From positions 3,038,001-3,102,000 of the forward strand of contig JAPNXP010000006.1 in NCBI GenBank assembly GCA_028753945.1: a stretch of 64,000 nt of DNA, given 5' to 3'. The position numbers and the translations under genes were made by a program. This DNA is from Hexactinellida sp. DTS-2022 (Eukaryota > Porifera > Hexactinellida). The notes below the pieces were generated by a model. That model was not told the DNA's origin and searched no databases. It saw only the letters and a program-made list of their open reading frames with translations. Position 1 is the first letter of the stretch. Every line of letters begins with the position of its first letter. Shown piece after piece: positions 48,332-58,721 of this stretch.

Positions 48332-49564
48332 ATGGCTACCGCTCCGATCACAGTGCCCCTTCTACAGAAAGGCGACCGAATCGAGGATTGGCGGCACCTT
48401 TTCGAGGCAAGCACTCAACATATGATTGCGGCAGAGGATGGGGAGAAAAGAGCAATTCAATTGTTACCAGCTTATGTGAATAGAGACATTGCTGACCGCG
48501 AAGCAGTGAGAGATATCGTGAAGTCTGCGAACAGTCTGGAAGAGGCACTCAGCAACCTAGCAGGGGTACTAGACCTCCCGATGGACACCTTCATAGCCAT
48601 GCAGGAAGTCAGTCGATTACATTGGCAACCTGGCCAAGACATAGGGGAATATTTCTTCCTCCTGAAACGAAAGGCTACCTACGCCAAATTAGGGTTGAAA
48701 CACGTCGCTTCCTTATTGGCCGAGCAAGTACCAAGAGATGTCCAAACGAGAATTAAAGCGGAGGTAGTCGGAATAAACGACAGTCTAGAACACGCAGACG
48801 CTCATAAACTCATCCGGTCAGTTAAAGCTGAACTAACAGAAAAAGGCTATGCTCTGAATAAAGGAAACCACAACTTTGAATCAATCACGAAAGTAGCAGT
48901 TATAGAGCAAAACGATGCAGGGAATGACGATAGTCTAGAACCGGCAAACCAAGTCGCTTACTTGAAGGGACAGCCCAATAATTGGAGGTCCAAACAGACA
49001 GGCAGATCGAGGCGTGCAAGCGGCAGCGGATGCTATATTTGTGGGGATAGACACGCGTGGAGATTCTGTCCTGAAAAGAGGTGCCCCTCCTGTGGGCAGA
49101 AAGGTCACATTTTGAAGGACTGTTCTACGAAGAAACCTTCAGGAGACAATCGAAAAGTATTTTGTGTTGGTCAATCCCAGTCACTCGACTACCTGGCTGT
49201 GGTCTTACCCGTGAAGTTAGATGGCGAACCTGTATCAGCGTTACTCGATAGCGGCGCCGGTCCTTCAGTCGTAGATCTACAAACCGTTCGGAATTTGGGA
49301 CTTGAAAAACGCATGCGCAACATTACAAGCAAGATATTCGGTTTAGCTCAAGAACCGATAAACGTTGTCGTGAGATTAGAGGTTCTATTAGACCTCGGAA
49401 ACGATCAAACCGTGCAACACTCTTTCGAAGTATTGAACGGAGTCCAAAACACTTGCATTTTAGGGAGAGACTTACTCTCTAAGTTCGGGGCTTTGGAATT
49501 TGACTGGATAAACCATCAAGTACGCGTAGGCGACGTTTGGAAGAATTCACACATTACGATATAA
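48332..49564 (+). CDS. Gag-protease polyprotein (410 aa)
   Basis: Starts 36 nt after the LTR. Residues ~1-225 are a capsid-like helical region (LPMDTFIAMQEVSRL, PGQDIGEYFFLLKRKATYAK). Two zinc knuckles: CYICGDRHAWRFC from residue 234 (C-X2-C-X3-H-X4-C, one residue short of the usual spacing) and CPSCGQKGHILKDC (canonical C-X2-C-X4-H-X4-C). An aspartic protease follows with the active-site motif LLDSGAGPSVVD (Asp near 306) and a later CILGRDLL, the usual ILG block. It ends at a TAA in the same frame as the downstream reverse transcriptase, so the stop could be read through or be a mutation. Gag packages the RNA; the protease cleaves the polyprotein. Confidence 0.9.
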   Translation: MATAPITVPLLQKGDRIEDWRHLFEASTQHMIAAEDGEKRAIQLLPAYVNRDIADREAVRDIVKSANSLEEALSNLAGVLDLPMDTFIAMQEVSRLHWQPGQDIGEYFFLLKRKATYAKLGLKHVASLLAEQVPRDVQTRIKAEVVGINDSLEHADAHKLIRSVKAELTEKGYALNKGNHNFESITKVAVIEQNDAGNDDSLEPANQVAYLKGQPNNWRSKQTGRSRRASGSGCYICGDRHAWRFCPEKRCPSCGQKGHILKDCSTKKPSGDNRKVFCVGQSQSLDYLAVVLPVKLDGEPVSALLDSGAGPSVVDLQTVRNLGLEKRMRNITSKIFGLAQEPINVVVRLEVLLDLGNDQTVQHSFEVLNGVQNTCILGRDLLSKFGALEFDWINHQVRVGDVWKNSHITI

Positions 49565-50360
49565 GGGGCTGAACCACTAGTGAAAGCTTATTTGGCAGAA
49601 TCGTTTCTCCCAACTTACCAAGATTGTAATAGCTCGAGCAGTACAGTTGCAGGAGAAAATAATTGTACCGGACCAGGCTTTAACATTAACCCAGGCCTAT
49701 CTAACCAACAAAAGTACAAATTGACAACTATGCTTAGAGAGTTATCCGGCGTATTTGCTGACAACCCAAAATGCCCGAGTATCGCCAAGGGAGTAAAACA
49801 CAAGATTGACACAGGGGACGCACAACCTATTAAGCAGAGAATTTACCCAGTGGCGCCGGCGGTCGAAAAAGAAATAATGAGTCAGGTTACGGATATGATA
49901 TCTAACGGGATTTGTCGACCTTCAAACTCACCTTGGGCGAGCAGAGTCTTATTGGTGTCCAAGCGTGATGGTAACAGAAGGTTTTGCGTTGACTTTCGTG
50001 AACTAAACAAGGTTACGCGCACCGACTCTTATCCCATGCCCCATCCGAAAGATATTCTAGATCGGATGTTTGGTGATACATACTTTTCATTTTTGGACGG
50101 AGCCTCGGCATATTGGGCAATAGAAATATCGGAGGAAGATAAATTCAAGACAGCGTTTACGACCCCAAAGGGCCTTTACGAATTTAATAGGATGCCTTTC
50201 GGGTTAGTAAATAGTGGTTCAACCTACCAGCGATTAATGGACGAGACTTTGAGACCCGTAATCCACGCAGACCCATACGTTGACGATATTTGCGTGCATT
50301 CATCAGAATTTGACACTCACATTGCAGACCTTAAATCCACTTTGGAGGCATTGAGTAAGG
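49565..50360 (+). pseudogene. Reverse transcriptase, C-terminally deleted
   Basis: In frame with Gag-protease after its TAA; the open stretch starts with GTG/AAA codons at ~49,580 and has no obvious own ATG start. Visible RT blocks: PSNSPWASRVLLVSKRDG, RFCVDFRELNKVT (first catalytic Asp in the FLDGASAYWAI block), FNRMPFGLVNS and YVDD at 50,276-50,287, the polymerase active site. The usual gypsy motif is Y(I/L)DD; YVDD is a mild variant. After STLEALSKA the frame runs into a 37-bp foreign patch and stops. The thumb, connection and RNase H regions are absent, so it cannot make a complete enzyme. Confidence 0.9.
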
Positions 50361-50397
50361 CCACGGACTACTAGATACCCGGACGCGACAAAGCCAA
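50361..50397 (+). other. 37-bp patch matching the fold-back element
   Basis: Begins gccacggactactagatacc and ends ggacgcgacaaagccaa. The same 37 bases occur on the minus strand at ~45,379-45,415 in the right arm of the fold-back element, and with a few changes at ~44,459-44,492. It exactly fills the junction of the polymerase deletion. Confidence 0.85.
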
Positions 50398-51751
50398 TTC
50401 AAGAACCAAGTTGGAATGACCTTAAGGGAAGGATTACTGTGCAGAGGAAGTAAAGTCGTTATACCAAGGGCTATGAGACAAGAAGCAATCTCGATAGTGC
50501 ACAGTATGGGTCACCCAGGTGTCGACAAGACGACACGCCTTGTCAGAACTCGATTCTTCTGGAAGCGAATGGATTCTGATATTGATGAATATTGCAGGGG
50601 GTGTCTCATATGTCACAAGAATAAACCCAACAGCAACCCGAAAGAAAAGCTTATCCCAATTGAGGTTTCCAAGAGGCCTCGAGAGATGATTGCCTTCGAC
50701 GTGGCCACTTTACCGTGGGTATCATCCAACCACCGTTATTTTTTACTCATGGTGGACCTGTTTTCCAAATTCGTAGAATTGTATCCCATGGCAGACCAAG
50801 AGTCGTCCACTATCGTGAGAGGAATACTCGATGGTTGGGTTTATAGGCATGGTCCTCCAAACTTCATACTTAGTGATTCGGGGCCTAACGTGGACGGGAG
50901 CGAAATAAGGACCGCCTTAGCAATGCACGGAATTAAGAAGAAAAGAAGTTCGCCTTACCATCCAGAAGGGGACGGCCAAAGCGAACGTGGTATTCAGGCA
51001 ATAAAACAGATCATGCGGTGTATGCTTGAGGAGAGACAGGTGGCGAAAGATAGTTGGCCGACCATCCTCCCCGAAGTGAGTTACATAATGAACTCTATAC
51101 CTAATAAGAGTACAGGTTTTACACCCTACAGGGTTATGTATGGAATCGATCCCAAACCTTTGTCGACCGCCTTTTTGGAAACTAGTACTCGAGAGGGATA
51201 TGATTCTATACTCGATTGGGTAACGGAATTGGAATTCATGGAAGATATGATCAACGACGAAGTGGGATAAAATCTTACCCAATCTAGGGCCACTATGAAA
51301 AATTACTTCGATAAGGGAAAAGTCGATTCCAAAATAGGTATTGGAGATTTAGTACTACTGAAGAACCAGAATAGAAAGAGTTGTCTCGACCAAAAGTTTG
51401 ACGGGCCGTATGCAGTATGTTTTGATCAAACAAAGAATAGGGAAGGAAAGGTCCCTAGAAAAGTGGATACATCTAAATAGATGCAAACCTTACCTTCCAA
51501 AACTCTACTTCCCTAATTGCTACAGGACCAAACCTGCAGACATTGACCTACCGGAAGGATACGGTTCAGAAGACGATCTTAGCGAGGAAGAGTACACAAC
51601 CGTCCCGGTACAGAACCCAGAGTTCGAAGAAATCGTATCAGACGTAGGACCTCGCACATCAAACAGGATAAGGAAGCCATCCAGGAAACTGATCGAATCA
51701 GAATGTCTAGATGACCTCTCTGATGACAGTTTTGACGACGAGAGTTTGTAG
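50398..51751 (+). pseudogene. Integrase with frame disruptions
   Basis: The frame opening at 50,416 to 51,270 carries EGLLCRGSKVVIP, an H-H-C-C zinc finger (HSMGHPGVDKT, then CRGCLICHKNK) and the D-D-E core: Asp in IAFDVATLPW, Asp in ILSDSGPNV, Glu in GQSERGIQAIK. A TAA at 51,268 interrupts the same frame, which resumes to 51,480 (GIGDLVLLKNQN, QKFDGPYAV). A frame shift leads to 51,398-51,751 with WIHLNRCKPYLPK, the conserved gypsy integrase tail, then an acidic end (DDLSDDSFDDESL). The enzyme inserts the cDNA copy in the genome. The core is intact, the C-terminal third is broken. Confidence 0.88.
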
Positions 51752-51762
51752 AGGAGGGGTGA
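51750..51762 (+). promoter_or_regulatory. Polypurine tract
   Basis: AGAGGAGGGGTGA directly before the 3' LTR, the expected plus-strand primer. Confidence 0.8.
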
Positions 51763-51959
51763 TGTTGTGAAGTGATTATTACCTCCCTAGTCGATTACTA
51801 CCGAATAGGCACTATCATTAGAACTATACTATGTAAGATTAACCATATACTCTTTTAGTTTAGTCTTTATTGATTCACCTATTGTTCACTCTTAAAGTTG
51901 ATATTTCATTATCCTCTACTTGTATATTCTCTACTGGTTATCCTAATTGGGACATAACA
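51763..51959 (+). repeat. 3' LTR (197 bp)
   Basis: Same length as the 5' LTR with one substitution (gattcacct versus gatttacct). Followed by the TSD copy TAAC. Confidence 0.95.
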
Positions 51960-53490
51960 TAACGGAGATGTTATCTCTCTCCCTACATGCTCTATAAGTG
52001 ATACTCGACTGCTTGAGTCAATTTTAAGTGAAAATTATGAATTTTACACCAGCCTAGCTCCTCTAATACCTCTAATACCGAATGTACATACGCTACCCTT
52101 ATTTCTATGGCAATGGAACATTTACAACAAGCAATTGAAAAAGTTCCTACTTCTGATGAATTTTTTGAGATTGTTCAGAGCTTTCTGGACTTCAATTCAT
52201 TCTTTGTCAGCTAGAAAATAGCCTCATTCCTAAAACAGGCGCAGATATAATTTGATCACTCAAATTTTGGCACTTAAACCACATCTGATTTCGCCAGCTT
52301 GCTACAAGTATCTCCAGAGTTTACCTTGTTTATCTCTTCCACACTTCCATACCTTAGAAAAGCTATATCACTCTTTTGGAATTGAAAATGAATTCTTCTC
52401 TTTTCTTAAACAAGCGACTAAATATTTTTCTACAAATGCATGTCATTATCCAAATGGATGAAATACACATCAAATCGGACATATCTTACAAAGTAGGAAA
52501 ACTAGTTGGTTCTAATCTAAATCCTGATGATCCAACCAAAACAGTATTTGCTATCATGGTATAGTCTTCATAAAAAATGGTCCTGTATTGTCCGTAATTA
52601 TCTATTTCTGCTGAAAAGATATTTTCTGTTATACAATCTTGTATTGAAGATATTGAACATTGTGGACTACTGGTTCAGGTAATTTCAACTGATAACTATC
52701 CTCTAAATGTGAACTCTTCAAATTGTTTTCCCCAGTTGATAAGTTAGAGACTCGTTTACCTCATCCTTATGATATCAACAGGCCACATTTTCTTACGTTT
52801 TATTTTGTCCACATTCTAAAAACGATTCGAAATAATTGGCTCAATCAAATATCAGACAGCAAAACTTTCGCTCATCCTGATTAGACAATTTTCACACAGA
52901 TTACTGTTCCTTTCCTTTGAGATTATGTTCAGCTTCTTTCGGGATGTCAGAGTCCTTTACAATTCAGAGAAACCAAACTTGCCCAACGCCTAACTTTGAA
53001 ATCTTGTTACCCTTCTATTCTAGAGCGCCAAAATGTCAAACTTGTTTTAAAAGTTATTCATGAATCAACAGTAGCTGCTTTAGCTGTTCAAAATGACCTA
53101 CGTTGTCTAGAATTACAAACTGATACGTCGGATTTTATCCAAAAAATTTATCTCGTTCTGGAAAATGTTTAATGTAAACATTCCATATACCCATTTCATA
53201 TAACAATGTCCGTTTAAACGATGCATTCTCTAGCCCATTCGTGGGTAATAACGAGCGCTTTTCTTCTTTGAGGCGAGTGTCTATTGGTTAAAAGCCTGGA
53301 GATCACTCCCTGGAAAGTAAGGAAAATTAAGTCTCCAAACTTTTACAAGCTTTAGACATGCTTGTGTTGCGTTACCCCCAAATAACTAGCCATCTGTTAG
53401 AAAATTGTGGATTTTCTTATCTCTTAACATCTTTCTTACAGACAGACCCACTAGAGCACCATTTCGGTCTGTATCGTTTATTGAAACTTT

Positions 53491-53804
53491 ATTCTAATGT
53501 TACTTGTATAATGTGTATTATATTGTATCTTGTTTAAGAAAATGTATACTAAAATACATTAATGTATGTTTTCTACTTAACTATTATATAGATGTGTACT
53601 TTTGAACTATATTACATAGATGTATACTAAGTTTATTAATTATTGTCCAGTCCAATCATTAGTGATATTAGCTAATTCATACAAGGAAGGGGTATACGAC
53701 AGTATTGTTATTTACAATGGACACAAAATACTTAAATTAAATATTAGCAACTTAGTTTATCAATAATTCAGCTTGCAATCGGCTTAATTTAGAATTTACA
53801 AATC
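53491..53804. other. Gene-free AT-rich stretch
   Basis: Low-complexity AT sequence after the end of the P-like pseudogene, with a duplicated atagatgtgtact / atagatgtatact. No gene. Confidence 0.5.
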
Positions 53805-54185
53805 CATCTTCGACCGCATCCATGGTCCAAAATTATCAAGTTACTGTGGGGCATTATGTATAGTAGGCTATGATAATATGAATATTTGTTGTTGTTGCTT
53901 ACACAAGATAGGTAAACAAATGAATGAAATTCAAAATCAACCTAAAGGTTAGCTTTCAACGATTATTATAAGTAAACAAGTACGCTGAACACGAATTTCG
54001 CGTTTATAAATTTATAATATGAATATTTATTGTTGTTGTTTACACAAAATAGGTAAACAAATTAATGAAATTCAAAATCAACCTAGAAGTTAGCTTTCAA
54101 CGGGTATTATAGGTAAACAAGTATGCTGAACACGAATTTCGCATTTATAAATTTAGAATATGAAAAACAAGTTAAAACTATGGAA
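53805..54185 (+). repeat. Partial Helitron-like internal repeats
   Basis: Begins with the dispersed repeat cgaccgcatccatggt (inverted near 46,390), then two copies of the ~130-145 bp repeat (aggtaaacaaattaatgaaa, aagttagctttcaacg, caagtatgctgaacacg) that forms the array at 59.4-60.7 kb. Confidence 0.8.
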
Positions 54186-54192
54186 ATCTTAT

Positions 54193-55803
54193 AAAGGGAT
54201 GTATATAACGGTGTCCCTTATTAGGGAAAAACCGGAAATTTCGCTCCAAAAGACAACTTAAATTAATTTTGTTTGTTTGTACGAAACACTACCGAAGGAC
54301 CATAACTAACGTTTGTATATGGTTTTGAGCCACGTCCAAGCGTATTTTCAGAGTTATGAGCTATTTTGTACAGCGTATCACTGGTTTCTCCACTTTGAAC
54401 TATTATCAGTACTGTATTCCTCAACAATGGTAAGATTGGTGGTATCATTACTCTATCCTAGCAATCAATGACGAAAATAAACAACAATTGATCAAAAGAA
54501 AATCGCAAAAAGTGAAAATCTAAACATTTATGGTCTATAATCTCATTCGAGGGTACGTTTTCTTGTCCATTTTCTTTCTCAGGCACCCGAGCAGCTAGAA
54601 TCAACATATACGTCTCAAAATGCTCGCAATACCCAACTTCCTATACGTACATAATACATTTTGGGACCCTAACACCCTCCGTTTTCAAAATGATCCCTAT
54701 ATGGGCATGTAATGTGCCCAATTTTGATGACACAGCAAAGTTTATATCAACGAAAGTATAAACTCTAGAGTTTAGCTCTAACCATCTATTCACATCAATA
54801 TCCTACTACAAACTCATTGAAAGTACAAATGAGACTCATAATCAAATGGTCACTCTTCTATAAATTTACATACCCATATATGGTGGTGTCATTTCAGAAA
54901 TGAAACCATGAACTTTGAAATTAAATAATAAGCTAGAGCTTAGTTCCAACTTCCTAGTAACATCAATAATCCATTTTAAGTTAGATGGTATAGTTATCGA
55001 ATACTACTTCGTAAATTTAATCGTCTGGGGTTTCTTTGCGGCCTTTTTCTCAATATAATATAAATGCCGGTGTTTGGGGGCTAATGTCACGGAGTTTGAC
55101 GAAATCAAGATAGGTTAAGAGCTCAAATTTTTTCTACAAGTTCTATACCACTAACATTTAAATTCGAGTTACTCGATAAGCAAAAAACACCATAATTCTA
55201 CTAATAAGAGAGAAACAATCTCAAAACTAAATAAATATTCAAAAATCCCTACCTCAGACGTTGGCCCCTTCATATTTGTTGAAGAAATTTCGAAATCACA
55301 TTCTATAGACAATCGCTTCGAAAGATTATGCTTTTATATACAGTGGAGCCTCCCATAACGGACACTCCAAATAGCGGACAACCTCTAAATAACGGACAAC
55401 CCTCGTGGCACGGATTTATTTATTTAGCATAAGTCTAATAGAAAAGCAACCTCTAAATAGCGGACAACCTCTAAATAACGGACAAAGGTTCCGGTCCCAA
55501 GGTGTCCGTTGTTCAGAGGCTCTACTGTAGTTGAATTGAGCTTGAGAACATTCTAGAACAATTCAGAAACTATATAGAAGCTTGACACTATCTATGTTAT
55601 ATTGAATAGACGCACATAACTGTATATTAAAAGAATCCATACCTAGACAAAACAATTCAATATGCACTTGAATGAATAAATTCTTGGCTATTTTTAGGCA
55701 GATAAACTTCTGAGGTTACTTGGAAGTATTCAGAGAATCTATAGACATGTTCTACAGTGATTTATCAGTTTACTAAGGGACACCGTTATATAATGTCCCT
55801 TTC
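54193..55803. mobile_element. TIR element, AAAGGGAyrTATATAACGG ends, 1.6 kb
   Basis: About 30 bp inverted at each end: AAAGGGATGTATATAACGGT at 54,193 and ACCGTTATATAATGTCCCTTT at the right end. Each end also holds a smaller AAGGGAC/GTCCCTT inverted repeat. Two diverged internal copies of ctagagtttagctctaac lie near 54,764 and 54,930. No transposase frame. TSD unclear. Confidence 0.6.
55341..55527. mobile_element. pogo/Tigger-like MITE, CAGTGGAGCCTC ends
   Basis: TA-flanked; ends CAGTGGAGCCTCCCATAACG and GTTGTTCAGAGGCTCTACTG. The interior repeats cctctaaatarcggacaa five times. Nested in the 54,193-55,803 element. Confidence 0.9.
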
Positions 55804-55837
55804 TACCATTTTCCATGTCAGAAAGGGTGAGGAATAT

Positions 55838-55910
55838 GGCCGCACAGCGGCCGTTAATTTAAGGTGCATAGCACCGATCTGTCGCAAAGCGACCGAGACC
55901 GAAGGGCTCG
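55838..55910 (+). mobile_element. Four-hairpin Helitron-like 3' end (copy 1)
   Basis: Four adjacent hairpins: ggccgcACAgcggcc, ggtgcATAgcacc, gtcgcAAAgcgac and cgagACCGAAGGGctcg. Same module at 60,748-60,820; loop bases differ, stems do not. The matching 5' part may be the repeats at 53.8-54.2 kb. Confidence 0.65.
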
Positions 55911-56335
55911 TAATATTATAAGTTAGAAAGCTCTAAAGGTTGCAGTCTTCAAAACGAAGATGGAGGATTAACGTAATTGTAAGAATTTGGGAAGTATATA
56001 AAACGAATAATTAATCAAACCACAAACAAAAACGTTAAATAGAATACATTAATAAAATAATTATAAATGATAATTGTTTCGAAACTATGTTTCAGTGCAA
56101 TAACTTCATTCTGCACTTGTTACATATATTCGACAACGTCACAGCAGTGAATACAAAAAATTGGTTACTGGGAACTTTCCAATCACAATAACAAGAAGGA
56201 CATAAGCAGTGATAAATGTCGCCGACATGTTCACTGGAAGTAGAAGAATTAATCGTTTTGGTACTTCAACTAGCTTCGAGACTTGTTCAATTTTAATACT
56301 CTGGGTTGAAACGTTGGGTCTGAAAGTGACTATTG
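55911..56335. other. Stretch downstream of the Cys-rich gene
   Basis: A minus-strand frame (56,354-56,139) overlaps the end of the Cys-rich gene and includes a hydrophobic run (FITAYVLLVIVIGKF). It could be a spliced extension or chance; I do not call it. Confidence 0.35.
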
Positions 56336-57861
56336 CTATCTCTGTCTGAGGCACATCTCACATAATGAATTGCCAGGATTGGCGATTGTAGTTCGACACT
56401 GAACACAAATTTTGGAATTCGGTGTGAATGCAATCAGTGGATCAGCTAATGAGTAAATGCAATCTTGACAAAGATCTTTGTTCTGCTCAGCACACTTTTT
56501 CAAATATATAACACAAAGCTTTTTTGATTCAGAATTGATATAATGACTCTTTCTTTCTGAGGAGGCTCCATAGAACTTTTCACAGCACAGGCACCATTTC
56601 GAACCAAAACGTCTGCGTCTCAACCAGGGTTGTAAATCAAATCAAATATTTCAAATATTTGATTTGATTTGATTTGATTTAAAAGAATTTTGAGTCGCTA
56701 ATTATTTGATTTGATTTGATTTGAAATTATTTTAATTCTCAAATGATTTGATTTGATTTGATTTGAAAATATTTGAATTCTCAAATGATTTGATTTGATT
56801 TGATTTGAAATAATTTCAAATCATTTTCAAATCATTTTTCAAATCATTTGCAGATCATTTCAAATATATAAGATCATTTTCAAAATTTGAATGCGATTTA
56901 ATGGTGATTCGGAATTGATTTAAAAGTGATTTGAAAATGATTTGAAATTCAAATCATTTCAAATCATTTTCAAATCATTTTTCAAATCATTTTCAAATCA
57001 TTTTCAAATCACTTTTCAAATCATTTTCAAATCATTTGCAGATCATTTCAAATCATTTTCTATTCTTATTCAAATCATTTCCGGATCCATTTCAAATATA
57101 TAAGATCATTTTCAAAATTTGAATGCGATTTAATAGTGATTCAGAATTGATTTAAAAGTGATTTGAAAATGATTTGAATTTCAAATCATTTCAAATCATT
57201 TTCAAATCATTTTTCAAATCATTTTCAAATCATTTGCAGATCATTTCAAATCATTTTCTATTCTTATTCAAATCATTTTCGGATCCATTTCAAATATATA
57301 AGATCATTTTCAAAATTTGAATGCGATTTAATAGTGATTCGGAATTGATTAAAAAATGATTTGAATTTCAAATCATTTCAAATCATTTTTCAAATCATTT
57401 TCAAATCATTTTTCAAATCATTTTCAAATCATTTTCAAATCATTTTTCAAATCATTTTCAAATCATTTGCAGATCATTTAAAATAATATTCTTTAAATCA
57501 TTTTCAAATCGTTTCCAAATCGCTTTTAATATAATTTCACTTCATTTTCAATTCAATTTCAAATATACAAGATTATTTTCAAAATTTCTATACGTTTTGA
57601 CAGTGATTCGTAAATGATTTGAAAGTTTCAAATATTTCAAATATTTGATTTGATTTGATTTGAAATTATTTGAAATTTCAAATATTTGATTTGATTTGAT
57701 TTGAAATGATTTGAAATCTCAAATGATTTGAAATGATTTGATTTGAAATAATTTTAAATCTAAAATGATTTGATTTGATTTGATTTGAGAAAAAAAAAAT
57801 GATTTATTTACAACCCTGGTCTCAACTTGCAATAGTTACACATGTTTATATTCTCGGCCAT
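56336..57861 (-). pseudogene. Small Cys-rich protein gene interrupted by a hAT element
   Basis: Minus strand. ATG at 57,861 begins MAENINMCNYCKL. The hAT insertion 56,625-57,818 lies a few codons later. With one TSD copy counted, 43 + 281 nt give exactly 108 codons including the stop. Visible pairs of cysteines: CNYC, CLCC, C...KKC, CQDC, CVQC, CEMC, ending MCLRQR. Such CX2C pairs suggest zinc ribbons or knuckles. I do not recognise the family. The exact frame on both sides indicates a working gene until the insertion, or an allele or element-gene that still works elsewhere. It could itself be part of a transposon. Confidence 0.6.
56625..57818. mobile_element. hAT-like element (1,194 bp) filled with CAAATCATTT repeats
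   Basis: Ends CAGGGTTGTAAATCAAATCA and TTTATTTACAACCCTG; exact 8-bp TSD GTCTCAAC (56,617-56,624, 57,819-57,826). The interior is almost wholly ATTTCAAATC/GATTTGATTT minisatellite, with three ~180-bp higher-order repeats marked by catttcaaatatataagatc and gaatgcgatttaatrgtgat. TTTGATTT runs at both ends are inverted, so the whole element can fold back. No coding capacity. Confidence 0.93.
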
Positions 57862-58537
57862 AATTAGAGATGTGGTAGAAAAGATGCTATTATAGTATTA
57901 TATATCTATCGATATTATTAAAACTCTATTATTCTAAGTTTGTAACTAAGTTTATAATATAGTTTGTTCGCCAAGGGATTGTTTACAAATGATAGTGGCA
58001 TGAGGGGCATGAGATGGGGCACGTCCAAATTCAGGTGGGGCACAGGCTGACAGGCCCCACCGTCCCGCCGCCCCTGCATGTAATGATCAGTGAACAAATT
58101 AAAAAATTGTCGCATTTACGGCTCTCTAGCCCTACGAACCCCTAAAAACCCAAATATTACGAAAAAGTGAGGTCTTTCCTGAATGTTGCATATAATATAT
58201 GGCTAAATGCTTCTGCAAAGTTTGAGCAAATTCTTTTCGATAAAAAACAAATAATGCGCAGCCAAAGTTTACATAGTGAAGAAATCTCTTTAGAAAAATC
58301 CCGGGGATCAGCAAAACCTGACCCCAATTCATAACGGTTTGTAAGAACAGTGTCCATAGTAGAGCTATGAATTGTAGTGGAATCAATAGGTAAATGTATT
58401 AGGTAGGGAGCAATGGAGAGCTTTTTCCAAAAATAAAACATAAACTTATGTAACACTAATAAAATAGGCATGTGATATATGTTTGATAGCCAAATTTTCG
58501 AAAATTCCGAAGGGATAACGTGTTATAAAGGAAGTTA
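57862..58537 (-). other. Possible degraded receptor-like fragment; otherwise empty
   Basis: 57,990-58,080 is a GC-rich repeat end (CAGGGGCGGCGGGACGG on the minus strand, hAT-end-like). At 58,386-58,132 a minus frame reads IPLQFIALLWTLFLQ, FLHYVNFGCALFVFYRKEF and AQTLQKHL, faintly like the last helix and helix 8 of a rhodopsin-type receptor, but NPxxY is missing. Chance or a pseudogene are both likely. Confidence 0.25.
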
Positions 58538-58714
58538 CAGTGGTGTTCGCCTAATAGCAAGTCGCATTTTGCACGAAATTTCCTTGCTAATAGGCGAACT
58601 TGCTATTAGAGGAACAAATTTAACATTAAATGCTCGCTTGGGGACAAAAAGTAACTTGCTAATAGAGCAATAAATATTGCTATTAGAGCAATTGATATTA
58701 GGCGAACACTACTG
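58538..58714. mobile_element. TA-flanked MITE, CAGTGGTGTTCGCC ends
   Basis: Ends CAGTGGTGTTCGCCTAATA and TATTAGGCGAACACTACTG between TA dinucleotides; ttgctaatag repeated inside. Pogo/mariner-like. Confidence 0.9.
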
Positions 58715-58721
58715 TATACAG

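Larger units (their letters stand above)
48099..51959 (+). mobile_element. Ty3/gypsy-like LTR retrotransposon, 3.86 kb, internally deleted
   Basis: Order LTR, primer site, gag-protease, reverse transcriptase (truncated), integrase, polypurine tract, LTR, which is Ty3/gypsy order with integrase last. No envelope gene. The near-identical LTRs show recent insertion, but RNase H and part of the polymerase are missing, so it depends on other copies. It sits inside the P-like pseudogene copy 2 in the same orientation. Confidence 0.93.
47497..53490 (+). pseudogene. P-element/THAP9-like transposase pseudogene, copy 2, with THAP relic
   Basis: 5' part 47,497-48,098: a THAP-like start (CPGCKSNYNPEDRIPVFRMP), a frameshift, NLKTV and VKHFREEYIEYTHKVPNG, then WAVPVYLPGCPSYYSSQ and KRRRLSF. 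The second Cys of the C2CH zinc site is not in frame with KHF. The LTR retrotransposon 48,099-51,959 splits it. 3' part from 51,960: frames with ALKPHLISPACYKYL, DEIHIKSDISYKVGKL, NPDDPTKTVFAIMV, then broken pieces and YLLTSFLQTDPLEHHFGLYR near 53,425-53,485, where it stops before the NYHVS block. Several stops and frameshifts. Closely related to copy 1 on the minus strand at 29.3-32.7 kb. Confidence 0.85.

Noticed and set aside
54263-54448. 61-residue minus-strand frame as a gene
   Set aside because: No recognisable domain, lies inside a TIR element, and no splice or start context.
58132-58471. Receptor (7TM)-like gene
   Set aside because: Only a faint similarity to one helix, no NPxxY motif, two competing frames; kept as a low-confidence note only.
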